From Syncephalis fuscata (lineage: Eukaryota; Zoopagomycota; Zoopagomycetes; Zoopagales; Piptocephalidaceae): DNA of 64,000 bases. Below the pieces are notes generated by a model that ran no database searches, had not been told where the DNA came from, and saw nothing but the letters and a program-made list of their open reading frames with translations. The DNA lies in the NCBI GenBank assembly GCA_025786725.1, contig JAHLTZ010000014.1, positions 186,001 through 250,000 of the forward strand, given 5' to 3'. Positions 37,632 through 51,580 of the stretch are shown here, piece after piece. The position numbers and the translations under genes were made by a program. Positions within the stretch are counted from its first letter, which is position 1, and each line of letters begins with the position of its first letter.

Positions 37632-40600
37632 CTAAGCAACAGAACCATTAAATGTAAGTAGGTGGGCACCGGCTGTCTCCATCTCTGGTATAACGATAAA
37701 ACGAGATGGATCAGCGGCTGTGTCCGTCTCCAAGGCAATAAATGATTTTTGATTCTGTGCTGCGGCCAGTGTCACCTTTAATCGACTTGAGCATAATGGA
37801 CAGGCATAGGACTCGTTATCTTGTTCAAGTTCTTCTAAACGCTCCTCGGACAGCTCAGGATCACATCGCATATGAATCCATCGTTCACAGATATCGCAAC
37901 AGGCCATATTGCCCGTATCCTCGTCCAGTTCCATTTGTTCTTCTAGCGATAACACCTCGTTTTCATCTTTATAGGTAATGAGACAGCACGGACAGTATCG
38001 ATCGGCCTTATAGTCTTTATAACATGGAATACAATAGGTGGTCACATAACGTGGATGGGAACGGCCAGGAATAGATGGATGCGGTGGTAGTACAACTTCT
38101 CGTAATCCTTCCGGCGGATACAGCGGTCGGTGAGGATTTTTAAAGTGACAAGTGTGGCAATGACAACAGGCAGGCAGTACCAATTATTACCTAACAATAT
38201 CAATAAAATATTAATAGTAAATTAATACATGTTATTTAATAATAATGGCTTAATAAAACAGCCTACCTTTCTTCTTCTTTCTAACCATGTTGGATGGTGT
38301 ACAGGCAATGTGCCATGCTCGATCACATCCAGTACATATCTGTGATGACTGTTTGCTACTACTGCTACTAATCTTACTCTTTTCATCGTTCTTTTCCTTC
38401 TCTATGTCCTTATCACATACTGTGCATCGTTTACAGTTACGACATTGCCATGGATATTCAGAGGCTTGAGTGGCTGATCGCGGTACGGTAAGACCAGCAC
38501 ATAAGGCATGGTATTTCCTTTGACAATCCGTACAAGTAATAAACGACTTTCTTGATGCAGGCAGCATTTCATCCGATACGCCCGTCAATAATGAACTCGG
38601 TGCCGTTGTTTTAAGACAGTGAAAACAAACAAGGATCTGCTTAATTGATGGTACCGATAGTCCACTATTCGTGCTAGTTGCTGCTTTGGCACGTTGTCCA
38701 CTCGAATGACGACCTGTTGATGCAACTGTTCCTGAGCTTGAATGTTCAGCAAAGCCATTTGTGGCTGTTGATTTACCACTTTCATTACCCACTGACTTTA
38801 ATCGTAACGTAACCTTGCCAGTCTTTGATGTACCAGGTGTACTGGTGACACTACTTGACTCTGACGATAAACTATCGGATCTATTAAGTCGATTTCGCTT
38901 TTGTGGATATTCATTGCCTGAAAAGTCAACGGTATCTGCACCAAATGGCAGACGTGGCTGTATTCTTCGTTTATGTCGATCACGGCCTGATTCATTCGCT
39001 TCTTGTTCGGGTAGCGCTGACATGAATGTACTTTTCTTATCTTGTGGCGTATGCACAATAGTACGATTGCTTAATAGTGCCTATTAAACACATTAATAAA
39101 TATTAACCAATCTATTATTAATAATCAACAATAAATAACTACTCACCGCTTTCTGTGCATTAGATAGTTTTCGTTTATTTGCTGATGTACCACGATTTAA
39201 ACGGTTATCTTTATCCGAATCTGACAGTGCAATATCTGATTCGTGTTGTTCATGTCTTAAATCGTAGTCTATATCATCATGTCCATTTACTACATCGACT
39301 TCTTCTTCTATAATCGCCCTTGAATCCTTTTTGCCATTAGATTGTGGCTCTATTGTTGATCGATAGTCACTACTATCTAATTGCTGCTTATATCGTGATG
39401 GCTTGTCTTCTTGGGCTGATTTGGCTGCTAATCCTTCCATTCGCGCTAATAGCTGTCGATTGGATACCGGTGCCGTTACCGATCCCTATATACCAATATC
39501 AATATACGTATTATATCGATAGATTATATATTTAATACTTACGCCGTGTCGCAGCTTTAGTGTAATGGTAGTTCGATGGGCATCATCGTCCAAAGGTGAG
39601 GCCAGTCCAATACCATTTGATAGTAGACCAGCCGATGTCTTGCCTTTTTGTTCTAATTGCAGTTTTGGTCGTTCTACAGCTGAATGTGGTCGAATAGGTG
39701 TATATAGACCACCAGCACCTGTAGACGTTGAAGATAATGGCCGATGTGATTCATGGCCGCTTACTGTATTGGGTGCATTAGGTACCCGACTGCCTGGTTG
39801 GATATCAATACGAGGCGGTCTACCACGAGGACGACCTCTACCACGTCCACGTTTCGGCATCAGATATGCCGGTAGATGAGGTGTATGCATTGTATTGGTG
39901 GTCGGTGTAGGTGTATTGACCATAGACGTGCCATCGCCCATAGGTCGTAATTCATCAGGCAATGAGGTATAAGTGTAGGTGGGTGAAGGCAAAGTGATTT
40001 GTTTTGGTGGTTTCGGTAATGGTTGATTAAATCTGGTTTGATATCTAATAACCAATATTAACAAATTAGTTATTTATTTAACTATTTAATTACTTATTTT
40101 AGTTACTTACACGGGTAGCATACTTTGATATTGTCCATCAAGTAAGGCAATTGGAAAGTGTGCATCTTCATTCTTTTCCAATATCATTGCCGCTGATGTT
40201 GCCGAATAAGAGTTCATTCGAGCAGATAAATTCAAATAATTATACTGATCCTCCTCTTTGGATGAACTAGCTATTTCAACCATATCTTGTTCAAATGGTG
40301 TAAATGCCACCTTTTCTTCTACAGCTATACTAATTGGTCGATCTTTTGCCATATCTGTGTCCGTTTCCATGTCTGTTTCTGGTTTTACTGTAGATGTAGT
40401 AGTAGACATAATAGGCTGAAGTCGACATTGAGTAGGCTGGGTAATAGTAGGTATAAATTCAATATAGGTATGTGGATCACGCCATGCCATAAATTCACGA
40501 CGTCGACGGGCAAATGTTGCATTTAATTCACGCACACGTTGAGCTGCCCGATACAGTCTCTGCTCAGGCGGTATATCCTTTTCACGTACCAGTGGTGGCT

Positions 40601-41463
40601 GTACTGCTAGTCGCGGCACTACGGTAGCCGGATCCCATTGAGGTGCCGTACGTGCTGCCCTTATTATTGCCAATTCGGCCGGGGTCGGTGGGGGCATTTT
40701 ACTTTCAAAGTAATCGTCTTTCCACGGTCGACCATTTCTGATCACTAAATGGCCAAACTTCTTAAATACACTACGAGCACTGACTAGCAAAATGTTACGG
40801 CGTCGCAGTGTACTTGGTAGATAGCCATGATCATTCATAAATTCTCTATCTTCATCGTTGGCATCCACTCGTTTCAAGTCTGGATTACGCATAAAGAATA
40901 CATAACTATCACGGTAGTGCAATAAGGCCGATGGCTCTTTAGCTAACATATAAAGACGACGTGGGTGTCGTGTTCGTACAGGAAATGCCGGTATGGCATA
41001 TTCACGACCTTTAATACAACATATATAATATAAATATTAAACACATTATATAATAGTGATCTATTTACTTACCACCTTGTAGAATACCGTCCAAATCAAC
41101 CTTTTGATCTCCCAAATTATCATGTTCACCATCCGAGTTGGGATCATTGAGTGGCATTCCTCCTGATACAGATGCTTCATCATCATCGTCATCGTTATTA
41201 TTATTGCCATGATGGGCATGGTTATTGAATGTATGTGACTTTTCCGTCATAGATATATCCATCATGTCACCTTTGTCATTATTGTCATGATTAATAATAG
41301 AAGTATTTGTTGTTGTTGTTGTGCTATAATGTGTATGCTCAATAGTATTCTTGTCTGCCGTCATCTCATGATCCTCGTGTTGTTGTTGTTGGTTATGACA
41401 ACGACGATGTGTAGGATCGGTACTTGTTCCTATGTCACTATCTGCCACTCGCGTGTCTTCCAT
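37632..41463 (-). CDS. Rsc7/Swp82-domain protein fused to PHD fingers (SWI/SNF-type remodeller subunit), one frame break
   Basis: Six exons: 41463-41073, 41008-40111, 40044-39543, 39485-39147, 39080-38267, 38190-37632. The N-terminal half carries the Rsc7/Swp82 domain of RSC and SWI/SNF subunits (EYAIPAFPVRTRHPRRLYML, SVFKKFGHLVIRNGRPWKDD, PQWDPATVVPRL). An AT-hook-like KRGRGRGRPRGRPP follows. The C-terminal third has tandem PHD-type Cys/His clusters (CFHCLKT...CTDCQRKYHALCAG, CTVCDKD...CTGCDRAWHIACTP) and a further Cys-rich zinc region (CCHCHTCHF, CCDICERWIHMRCDP). At about 38173 the frame breaks just after NNWYC; one extra C gives WYCPACCHCHTC, and total length then divides exactly into 1,167 codons plus stop. 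Probably a histone-reading subunit of a chromatin remodeller. The start is the first ATG, before a His/Asn/Asp-rich leader. Confidence 0.82.
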
Positions 41464-42509
41464 GGTCGTGGCAAGTTGCCGTCTAGAAGCAATGGTGTAA
41501 AATTGGCCAATGCCACAATTAGTCCAGTCTATTGTGTATCCAGTACAATGATCTTTGTATAATCGTTAGATCGCAGCTATAGTACTATGTCTGGTAGTGA
41601 CTAGTAGCATATAGGTGGTAACACTGCCAATAATCTATGCTTAACAAGAGTGTCTACTCACACCGCGTGCAATAGACAGAATTGTCGTTGCAGTTGTTAT
41701 TGTTATTGTTTAGTTATTACTATGGTCGTTGTTGTTACGTCTTTCTTTCCAGCAATATTGTCATGGTCATAGTGCAAGTATTATTACACTCTCTTACTCA
41801 CTCACTCACTCACCACCCACGCTTATCGCTTTTACCAACGCTTTTTCTTTTTGTTATGGCAACGCCGTGTTACGTACCTGCACTGCGTCAAACAGCACTG
41901 TAAACAAATAGTAATTGACAGATAATCTGCCCTAAAGACTACAATCAAAAGAAAGTAACTCCACTGTCTGAAGGGGGGCAAGTGTGGGTGTGTGTACGAT
42001 AGAGACGCCACGACAACCTGAATGTTTTGTGTGTGCGTATCAACCAAATGAGAGTGAGATGGATAGTGTATTTTCACTTTTACCAAATACAGCACCCGGT
42101 CTTTTAATAAATAATAGCTAAATCGGTAGTAAGTTGGTTTGTATAATGGCTTGTAAGTAAATACAATTGGCGTTAATTACTCGTATATCAATGTATAAAG
42201 GCTGGCTATTGCTATGCTAATAAATTACAGTGTTGGATAAAATAAAACAATCCTACAATATGGGTATGGTCACGTGACTAAATATTTTTTCTTTTCTTTT
42301 TTGTGTGTAATGTGTAGATTGGTGTAATGTTATTTTCTTGAGTTTGTCGCTTTTCTATCTACCTTTCTTCTAACTGTCTATCCTTTAACAAGGCTGCTAT
42401 TCCACGTAGTTTGTTATAGGTAGTAATTAATAAGACTAGAAGTGTTATTGTTGAACACGAATACGACATTACTGTGTAGTTGGTAGTTAGTAGACACGCG
42501 AATAGCAAT
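41464..42509. promoter_or_regulatory. Shared divergent promoter region
   Basis: About 1 kb between the divergent starts of the Rsc7/PHD gene and the RNA polymerase I subunit gene. It contains pyrimidine-rich tracts on both strands (41680-41870 and 42280-42385) and an ACTC microsatellite (~41788-41813). Short open frames here lack domain signatures. Elements are not resolved. Confidence 0.5.
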
Positions 42510-43020
42510 ATGACACCACCACCGCAGACATCGCAGTTTCATACTGTGAAGCGAGAGCTGTTTGCGCGGAATCCTTCAAGCAAGGAATTCGAGTACCCAG
42601 CCCTGCAAACACTTACATTCCCTCATATAAAGTCATTTAACGCTATTACGGAACGATGCCATGGCGATACACTTGAAGAGGGTGTATCTACCGGCCTTAT
42701 TGACCTGGCACTGGAGGATATTGGACAAAAGTCGGTATTTGATGGCAAAGTAGGCGGGGAAAATGGATTCGGCAACAAATTAACCTGTATCCTTTTAATC
42801 GCGTCTATTAACAACTAATATTGCTATGCATTATGTGGTTATACTTGACTATAACTGATTGATGAATATAGTGTGGATTGAAGAAGTGCAGATTGGTCGA
42901 CCAGCCGTGCCAGAACGCGATACACACTCTGTGAACCGACTAACACTTCCATCTGAGGTAATTTAATTTAAATAGATTATATAACTACTAATAATTACGT
43001 ATAATATTATTATTATTCCT

Positions 43021-43051
<31 letters not shown>

Positions 43052-46000
43052 GTGTCGTGAACGTCTTACAAATTATACTGGCCGATTAATGGTCAAATTG
43101 TGCTGGCGTGTTAATGATGGTCCAGTTCAAACAGAATTGAAACAGATGGGTATGGCGCCTATTATGGTCAAGTCGAATCTATGTAATATTGAAAAATATT
43201 CACCACGTCAATTGATCGATGCCGGCGAGGAAAGTGAAGAAATGGGCGGCTACTTTTTAGTCAATGGTATTGAAAAGATTATTCGATTACTAATTGTTAA
43301 TCGTCGTAATCATGTAAGTACACTATATTTAATCTATCTAATTTATTAATCTATTTAATGCATTACTAGGTCATGGCTATTATGCGTCCATCATTTGCTA
43401 ATCGTGGTCCTTCTTACACACCTTATGGCTGTCAAATACGCTGTGTTCGACCTGATGAAACTTCATCGACTGTCGGTCTTAACTACTTGAACGATGGACA
43501 AGTAATGTTTCGTTTCAGTTTCCGTAAACAAGAGTTTCTTGTACCAGTCGTCATGATTCTTAAGGTAAATAGACATTGATGCAATAATATAAAGTAAATA
43601 TTAATTATGAATACAATAGAGCTTAATCGAGACATCAGACAAAGAGATATTCGAAGCTATTTTAAGAGGCGATTATGCAAATACATTTGTTACTGATCGT
43701 GTTGAATTGATGTTACGAAAGTTTAAAAACTACTCTTTATTTAGCCGTGAACAATGTCTGGCCTATTTGGGCGATAAATTCCGCGTAGTCATGAATATGA
43801 CCGAAGACACCACAGATATACAAGTGGGCGAACATTTATTGAACAAAGTAGTTATGGTCCACCTTAAACATAATAGAGATAAATTTAATTTATTAGCGTA
43901 AGTATTATATAGTCAATATAGATTAGTAAGCTAATTAATATATATATATATATTATGTATGTATGCATGTATGTATATAGATTTATGATTACCAAGCTAT
44001 ACGCTCTTGTATCAGGTGAATGTGCACCAGATAATCCTGATTCACCTCAACATCAAGAAGTATTACTGGGCGGCTTTTTATATGCCGGTATTCTTAAAGA
44101 GAAGTTAGAAGATTGGTTACTGGGTATTCGAGGGGAAGTAATGCGTGAAGTACGTCGTCATCCACAAAATGTCGATTTTATGGATCGTAAGTATTAAATA
44201 TAATATATTTATATAGCAAATACTAATAACAATGTTATATAGGTCGTTATTTACTAAAGTTGTTCAATTCTGTGCCTAGCGATATTGGCAAAAAATTGCA
44301 CTATTTTTTGGCCACTGGCAATCTTATTTCTACCACTGGATTAGATTTACAACAGGTGTGTTATTTATTTTAACAAACTATGCTATAATATTAATATTAA
44401 TAACAATATTGTTATAATAGACATCAGGATTTACTATTATTGCTGAAAAGCTTAACTTTTTACGTTATTTATCCCATTTCCGTTGTATTCATCGTGGTGC
44501 TTTCTTTGCCGAATTGAAGACAACAACTGTGCGTAAATTATTGCCTGAAGCATGGGGTACGTGACTCATTATAGATACTAATTAATTATTAACTATATCT
44601 AATGTATTAAATAGGCTTTTTGTGTCCAGTACATACACCTGATGGTACACCATGTGGTCTATTAAACCATTTGGCACATACTTGTAAAGTAGTGACCTAT
44701 TTCGCCCGTACCGATGCACTACCTCGTCTATTGGCCAGTCTAGGTGTTTCATTGAATGTTGTGAGTCCTGAACCACAAGATATCTGTGTTCAACTTGATG
44801 GTCGACTTATTGGCTGGTGTTCACCGGCCCTTGCTGAACGAGTTGCTCGGGAACTACGCCACTGGAAGGTAACCGGCCAACAAAAGGCAATCTCTATGGA
44901 TTTAGAGATTGGCTATGTGCCACCCTCCAATCGAGGCCAGTATCCAGGATTGTATCTATTTGCCAGTCCAGCTCGTATGATGCGACCTGTACGCTATCTA
45001 GCCACCGATCAACAGGATATGATTGGTTCATTTGAACAAGTAAGCGACTGATTAGCTGTTAGATGGTATACTATACTAATGGCCTGCTCTACTTGACAGG
45101 TATATATGGAAGTGGCCTGTATGAACGACGAAGTAGATCCCGAGACAAGTACACATCAAGAATATACACCAACCAATATTCTAAGTGTTGTGAGCAACTT
45201 GACACCATTTTCTGACTTTAATCAGTCGCCGCGTAACATGTATCAATGTCAGATGGGAAAACAGACGATGGGTACACCGGCACAAGCATTGGATAAACGT
45301 ACCGATAATAAGTTATATCGTATACAAACGGGCCAGACACCTATTGTTAGACCAAAGTTACACGATACCTACGGTATTGATGGATTCCCTAACGGTATGA
45401 ATGCTGTTGTAGCCGTTATTTCATTTACTGGTAAGTAATTAGATGTAGTGTTATAACAAATAGCTCGTTTTTCTATTTATTATTGATCGTCATCAGGTTA
45501 TGATATGGAGGATGCCATGATTCTTAATAAATCAGGCCATGAACGAGGATTTGGCTACGGTACAGTTTACAAGTCTCAAGTTATCGACTTGATGGAAGCG
45601 CAACGATCCGGCGAAGGTATGCGTTATCACTTTGGACTTGGATCAGATACACCACGCAAAGTAATGGAGAAACTCGATCTGGATGGATTGCCATTTATTG
45701 GTGTTAAATTGAGGGATGGAGATCCATTGTGTGCCTATGTAGATGACGTGACAGGAAAGACAATTATTAAAAAGTATAAAGGGCTTGAGGATGGCTATGT
45801 AGATCAAGTAAGACTACTCGGTAAGTACTTTACTATTAATCGTGTTAAATACAACTGTTAATGCTGTTATTAGGCAATGATATGGGCGACCAAGAATGTC
45901 AAAAGGTCCATATCCGTTTCCGTATTACACGTTCACCTATTATTGGCGACAAGTTCTCGTCTCGTCATGGACAGAAGGGTGTTTGTTCACAAAAATGGCC

Positions 46001-46958
46001 GGCAGTTGACATGCCATGGACTGAATCAGGCATGCAACCAGATGTTATTATTAATCCACACGCTTTCCCCTCTCGTATGACGATTGGTATGTTTGTTGAG
46101 AGTTTGGCCGGTAAGAGTGGTGCGCTACACGGTATTGTGCAAGATGCCACACCCTTCCAGTAAGTGCAAGCTATAGGATGAATTTGTTACCGTAGCTTAT
46201 TGTACTTTTAGATTTAGTGAAGAGCATACAGCGGCCGATTATTTCGGCGAACAGCTTGTAGAGGCTGGCTACAACTATCATGGCAATGAACCGATGTATA
46301 GCGGTATTACCGGTGAAGAATTCCGTGTTGACATTTATATCGGTGTAAGTAATAAGGATTACACATGTATAGATAGATGTGTGCATGTGTATATAGACAT
46401 TATATTTATTCTATTGATTAGCTTGTTTACTATCAACGCTTACGTCATATGGTGGCTGATAAATATCAAGTGCGTACAACAGGTCCGGTGAATGCATTGA
46501 CGCAACAACCTTTGGGTGTAAGTAGAAATTATAGTCGCTTTAGTAATATATTAATTGTTTTATGTTATCAATAGGGCCGTAAACGAGCAGGTGGTATTCG
46601 TTTCGGTGAAATGGAACGTGATTCTCTATTGGCTCATGGTGTTTCATTTTTATTACAAGATCGATTGATGAATTGTTCCGACTACTCACAAGTAAGCTAA
46701 ACAAACTAAGCTATTTATCAATCATATTAATAATGCCACTATCTTTATTTTATTTAGACACATATTTGTCAGCGATGCCACTCAATCGTCTCACCTGCTT
46801 CATTAGGCGTATCGGCTGCTTCAACTGACCAAACTATTAAGTGTCGCTTATGTGACCGGTCAGATGCCGTGGTTCTAGTGGCTGTTCCTTATGTCTTCCG
46901 CTATCTGGCCACTGAATTAATGGCTATGAATATTCGGCTTGACTTGACAGTGCAGTAA
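42510..46958 (+). CDS. RPA2: DNA-directed RNA polymerase I subunit RPA2 (A135)
   Basis: Second-largest subunit of RNA polymerase I, which makes rRNA in the nucleolus. Sixteen exons keep one frame to 1,154 residues: 42510-42786, 42872-42957, 43053-43313, 43370-43564, 43620-43897, 43981-44186, 44243-44355, 44421-44556, 44615-45039, 45100-45430, 45497-45820, 45874-46159, 46212-46344, 46422-46517, 46575-46691, 46758-46958. Motifs are [80 protein letters not shown], and the terminal zinc-binding CQRCHS...CRLCDRS. The N-terminus ([13 protein letters not shown]) and [17 protein letters not shown] end match Pol I rather than Pol II or III. The ATG at 42510 follows an in-frame TTG only. No frame breaks in 3.5 kb of exons. 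Confidence 0.95.
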
Positions 46959-49209
46959 AGTACTTGATAAAATGAACTAAAACTATTATAATAAACAGCT
47001 ATTTCTACTATGCCTACGCTTTAAATAGACCAAATAAAGCAATAACATAGCTTGTCTTTATTCTGTTTATTGGTAGTTGTTATATATTTATACTTAGTTC
47101 CATGGATACACACATCGATGCATCGATAGATCGATATATCTATAACTGTTTATATCTATATCTATCATTCTATAGAATGGTGAGTTAGAATGTAAAACTT
47201 CGTTTCAGTGACATCGATGGCATCCCCCGTCCTATTGGCATTTTCCGTCAAAAAAGTGACAGTTTTTACTTTTGTCACGTTTTTGATTTTTCATTTTTGC
47301 ACCCTGGTTTGAGACGGATGCGTAGACAGTAGCAGTAGAAACTAGTTTTTGCTATAGTCATTGCTGGTATTCTACTGCTATAATCGAGTCTCCATTCAAA
47401 TCTAGCCGACCCTTCAGCCCTGCTTGTGCTGTTGAGCCATTAAAACGTAATTAGTGTATTAATGGTCATATTATTGGCCAGTTTTACTGTCCCCTGTTGA
47501 AAAACAGTAAAAACTGAAAACACGCATGGCCTCTTTAATTTCTTACTCGTCGGCTTTTCATTGGCCCTTTCAAACATTCCTTTATTGCCAAATTGCAACA
47601 GTCCATTTCTCTCTATTCTCACAAATCCACATAAGTATCTGTCTATTTATCTATCTATATACCCATCTGTTTGAGTGTGTGTGTGTGGATGAGTGTGAAA
47701 TATAATAAACTGTTGCTTACACATAGCTTTCATAGTGCATGTGGCTAGTTATAAATAACTGTACAAGTATAGCATTGGTGTTAATAGCAATAGTGTCAAT
47801 AGTGTTAATGTTACAATAATAATGCCATAACAACTATCTGGTTATAATGATGTTAATATTACAATAATTGATACAACTATTACACTTGTCACTACAAGAT
47901 GATTTTGACTGTCCCCCTCTCCACCTTTCCACCTCTTCTCTTCTTTCTCTTTCTCTTCCCACTCGCACATATACAGCTATTTATTTATATAGCTGTCATT
48001 GTCGCTGTCATTGTCAGTTTTACTGTGGGCGGTTCTACGTGTATATCGTGTGTTCGACACTAGTACACTATTTATTGCTACGATTCTTTTTGTATCTGTG
48101 TGTATCTGTTTGGCCGCCACTATTTTATACGCTAGTTGAGGACTATAAAAATAGCCGCCATTCTGCTACCACGTCTTTCCAATTTCAAAGCATCACTTTT
48201 CTATTACGACGATTACGGTAGGTAGGTCTTTATGAATGACGTTATGTGATGGGCTATGTATGATCAAGCGTTAATTCGCGTATATACAGCAAAAGATACA
48301 AATAGTTCTGTTGTGTTATGTTTATGCATATGTGCGCAGTTGACAGACGGATGTGTATTGCCAAAGTGAGGACACTGCGGTTTATTTGTATTACACTTTC
48401 TCTTTATTATCTTTACTATCTATCCTCTACTTTCTATTCGTCTTTCTATTTCTTTCTTTATGTACATATACAAGTGTGTGTATATTATATATGTGTGTAT
48501 GAGTGTATGTGTGTGTGTGTGTGTGACTGGTGCGGACTATAAAGTCTAATATTAAGCGTCTTGTGGACTGTTACTATTAGTATTGGTATTACTATTATTA
48601 CTGCTACTTTGTCCCTATTACTAGACGGATGGGACGGCTAGATCTAAAAGTAGTTCATTGATACTTGTCATTAAGTTGGTCGTTGTTTATAGAACGACTA
48701 TTGGCATTAGTATAATGGCGATCTATTGGTGCATACGCGTGTTTTTGGATATGGATCGGATAAATCCGCCGTCTCACTTGACTGACATTCATGCCAACGC
48801 ACACCCACCCACCCACACCTACACATCTACACTCATCATCTACACCCACATCCATACATTTACATCTACCTATCTACATCCACGTGTACAAACAGCATGA
48901 AGTGAAAACGGGTGGTTATCATTGTCTACGATAACCAATCAAATAAATTACAGATACTCGTTTGGTATTTCTATCAAACAATGTAGATGTATAATGGTCA
49001 TCTATATGGATATGCCATGACATGCACACCAATGAAGTGTGAGATAGACCCGTTTAATGATAAATGACGTAATGCATATCCCTCTGCTCAGTCATGACGA
49101 GTCACGTGGATTGCCATGCAGTAAACAACATATCGTATGAATTAGTTTGCTAATGTTTATTTCTATATGTTTATGACTTTCTGCTTGCTATCTGGTCCGA
49201 CTAATAGCT
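46959..49209. other. Intergenic, leader of the DUF3020 gene
   Basis: About 2.2 kb. It contains simple repeats (GATA/ATCG near 47120-47160, GT tract near 48505-48525, CACCCA near 48803-48815) and long pyrimidine tracts (47905-47965, 48390-48460) like those before other genes. Several short open frames exist (for example 47868-48221) but none has a domain signature. Confidence 0.5.
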
Positions 49210-51109
49210 ATGCCTGTTGAATATTCTGAGCCGCAACACGCACTTTCGGTTAGCACTAATATAGTAGGTGGCAGCGGCAACGGCCATCATCACCAGCAGC
49301 AGCAGCAACAGCAGCAACAACAACAGCAACATCACCATAATAACGGTTATTCAGTCCATTTGGCTGCTGTTAACGCTTCATCAGCCGGTATGCCCTCATC
49401 TGCGTTTCAAGCGGTTTCACAGCACTCTAACACCTCAGTCGGGTCGACCATGTCTCATCCAATGGCAGCTTCTCCTATGATGAATATGATGCACACACAG
49501 TCGCTTCAAGCATCTTCAGCAGTTAAGCAGCAACAGCAACAGCAACAGCAACAACAGTACATGTATCCACAGTTGCCTGATCCTATGCACGGTCCCGTAT
49601 TCTTTTGGAGGCTAAAAAGCTGTTGCAGCATCCAATTCTGCCTGAATCGGCCCTTCAATCAGCTAGTATGCTATCAAGTCCGATTGAAGAAGAGGCGTCG
49701 CCTACAAGTGGTAATATGATGATCCATCTTTCTGACCAAGTGCCTATGCGACGCAGTAAATCACGCAGCATAGATGAATCTATGCAAGATATGTCCCCGC
49801 AAGCAAAGGCATCGTTTGCTGAACGTATGCGTATGGAGAACCGTGAGCGTAAGAAGCGTTGGCGTGAACGCAACGAGGACAGAAGTAAGTAGGCTAGAAC
49901 AATGATAATATAGTCCTTTTTTAATTCGATTTAGACAAGGATAACGATCTACGTTGCCGAGTTAACAAACGGGCTAGCAAGCTGTTTGGGCTTGAGCCAT
50001 CAGAGCACAAAGCACGCTGGACAGCCGAGGAATTTGAACGTCGTCGCCAGAAGCGCAAGGAGAAAGAAGCTCGTCGCAAAATGGGCGTTAGTGGACTGGA
50101 CACGACGACGTCATCGGCCAATATGAGTCCATTGACCAGTGGACAAACAACACCGGTCTCGGCCAATCATCCTGGCCTTTCTTACTCGTCGGCCTTTTCG
50201 TCCTCATCGGCCGTCAACTCGCTTCATCAGCAGCACCTATCCGGCTACGAACACGCTCATGGTGATTTCGGTATGACTGCCAATGATGCATCTACCTATA
50301 TGAATGTACAGCTAGAGCGCAAACTGCCACCGCCATCGTTGGCTGCATCAGCACCTCTAGCACCCCAGACAGCTAATTCGTTTCTATGTAACTGCCAAGG
50401 AACAACACACACATCAGATTGTCGGCAACATCATTTGTTGGCCGGCTCGTCCCATTTGTCACTAAGCCATCCGCAATCGCATGCACATCATGCACACCAC
50501 TCAATGTCAGCCGCCGCCGCCGCCGTGGCACATCAACTTGGTCCAATGATGTCCCAACAACAACAACAACAGCATCAGCATCATCAACAGCAGCATCAGC
50601 AACAACAGCAGCAACATCAGCATCATACGGCAACATGTCAACCTCACACGGCACAGCCACGATCCGAAGAGGACTTTCCTATGGATGCAGTCATTACACT
50701 GATGCAACTGAATAATGGATGGCGAACATTGGGTGGCCATGGTCCACAGAACGGTCATGCAGCAGTAACGGCATCGATGGCAAGTATTGCAGCGGCAGCA
50801 GCTGCACCTGTAGTTAATTCTGCCAATATGCTGGCTGCACCTGTCTCTTGGCCTGGTACAACAACACACGGCCCAATAGTTTCAGCAGCTGCCAATGGCA
50901 ATCATGCCATGATGAATACGACGGCTGTAACAACAACAACAGCAGCAACAACAGCGGCAGCAGCAACGGTTGGCTCGCCTATTATCGGTACAGCACAAGC
51001 AGTAGCACACCAGGCAGAACCTATGACACCTTCGCTATCACATAGTTCTACCATTTCTTCCAATTCAAGCGTCACTTCAGATTTAAGTGAAGCAGCGTCT
51101 AATTTCTAG
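49210..51109 (+). CDS. DUF3020-domain (fungal regulator-like) protein, one frame break
   Basis: Two exons (49210-49884, 49935-51109). The centre carries the conserved fungal DUF3020 block: FAERMRMENRERKKRWRERN, then DNDLRCRVNKRASKLFG and WTAEEFERRRQKRKEKEARR, a basic helical region that looks nucleic-acid-binding. It is flanked by Gln/His- and Ala-rich low-complexity regions coded by CAG/CAA runs (49292-49335, 49527-49556, 50549-50625), common in transcription regulators. Near 49595 the frame breaks: GGTCCCGTATTC needs one more C to read GPRILLEAKKLLQHPILPES and join the conserved block. The role is inferred; the domain has no settled biochemical function that I can cite. The start is the first ATG of the Q-rich frame. 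Confidence 0.78.
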
Positions 51110-51580
51110 ATAGCTGATGATACTTGATCTTTTCGCTTTACCTTCTTCTTCACTTCTACTCTTTTACTCTTCTTCTCTTGTGAGCGTTTCAATTTATTTT
51201 GCATGTTCCACTCTAGTGAAGTCTGTGGTACTTTTGATTAGTATTATTGCCATCACTGGTATTGTCGCGCTACTATCTATGACTATCTATGGCAGTTGAC
51301 GTTTTTATTTATAGTGCTTCTACTATATAAATGGGCATAATATAGCGCTGCAATGGTAATGATGATTCAATAGAGAATATTTAGTTTTCTATCGATTATA
51401 AAAACACGTATATTTAGATTGACTATCTCTTTCATAACGAAGAGGAAACAATCTTTATTTTTCTTTTTTATTAAAAAGGCGCAATTGAAATTGGAATAGT
51501 GTATGAAACAGTTTATATTATAGATTAATTATATAAAGTGCTGTGTACTATTGAACATTATTAAACAAATTATTATTTAT

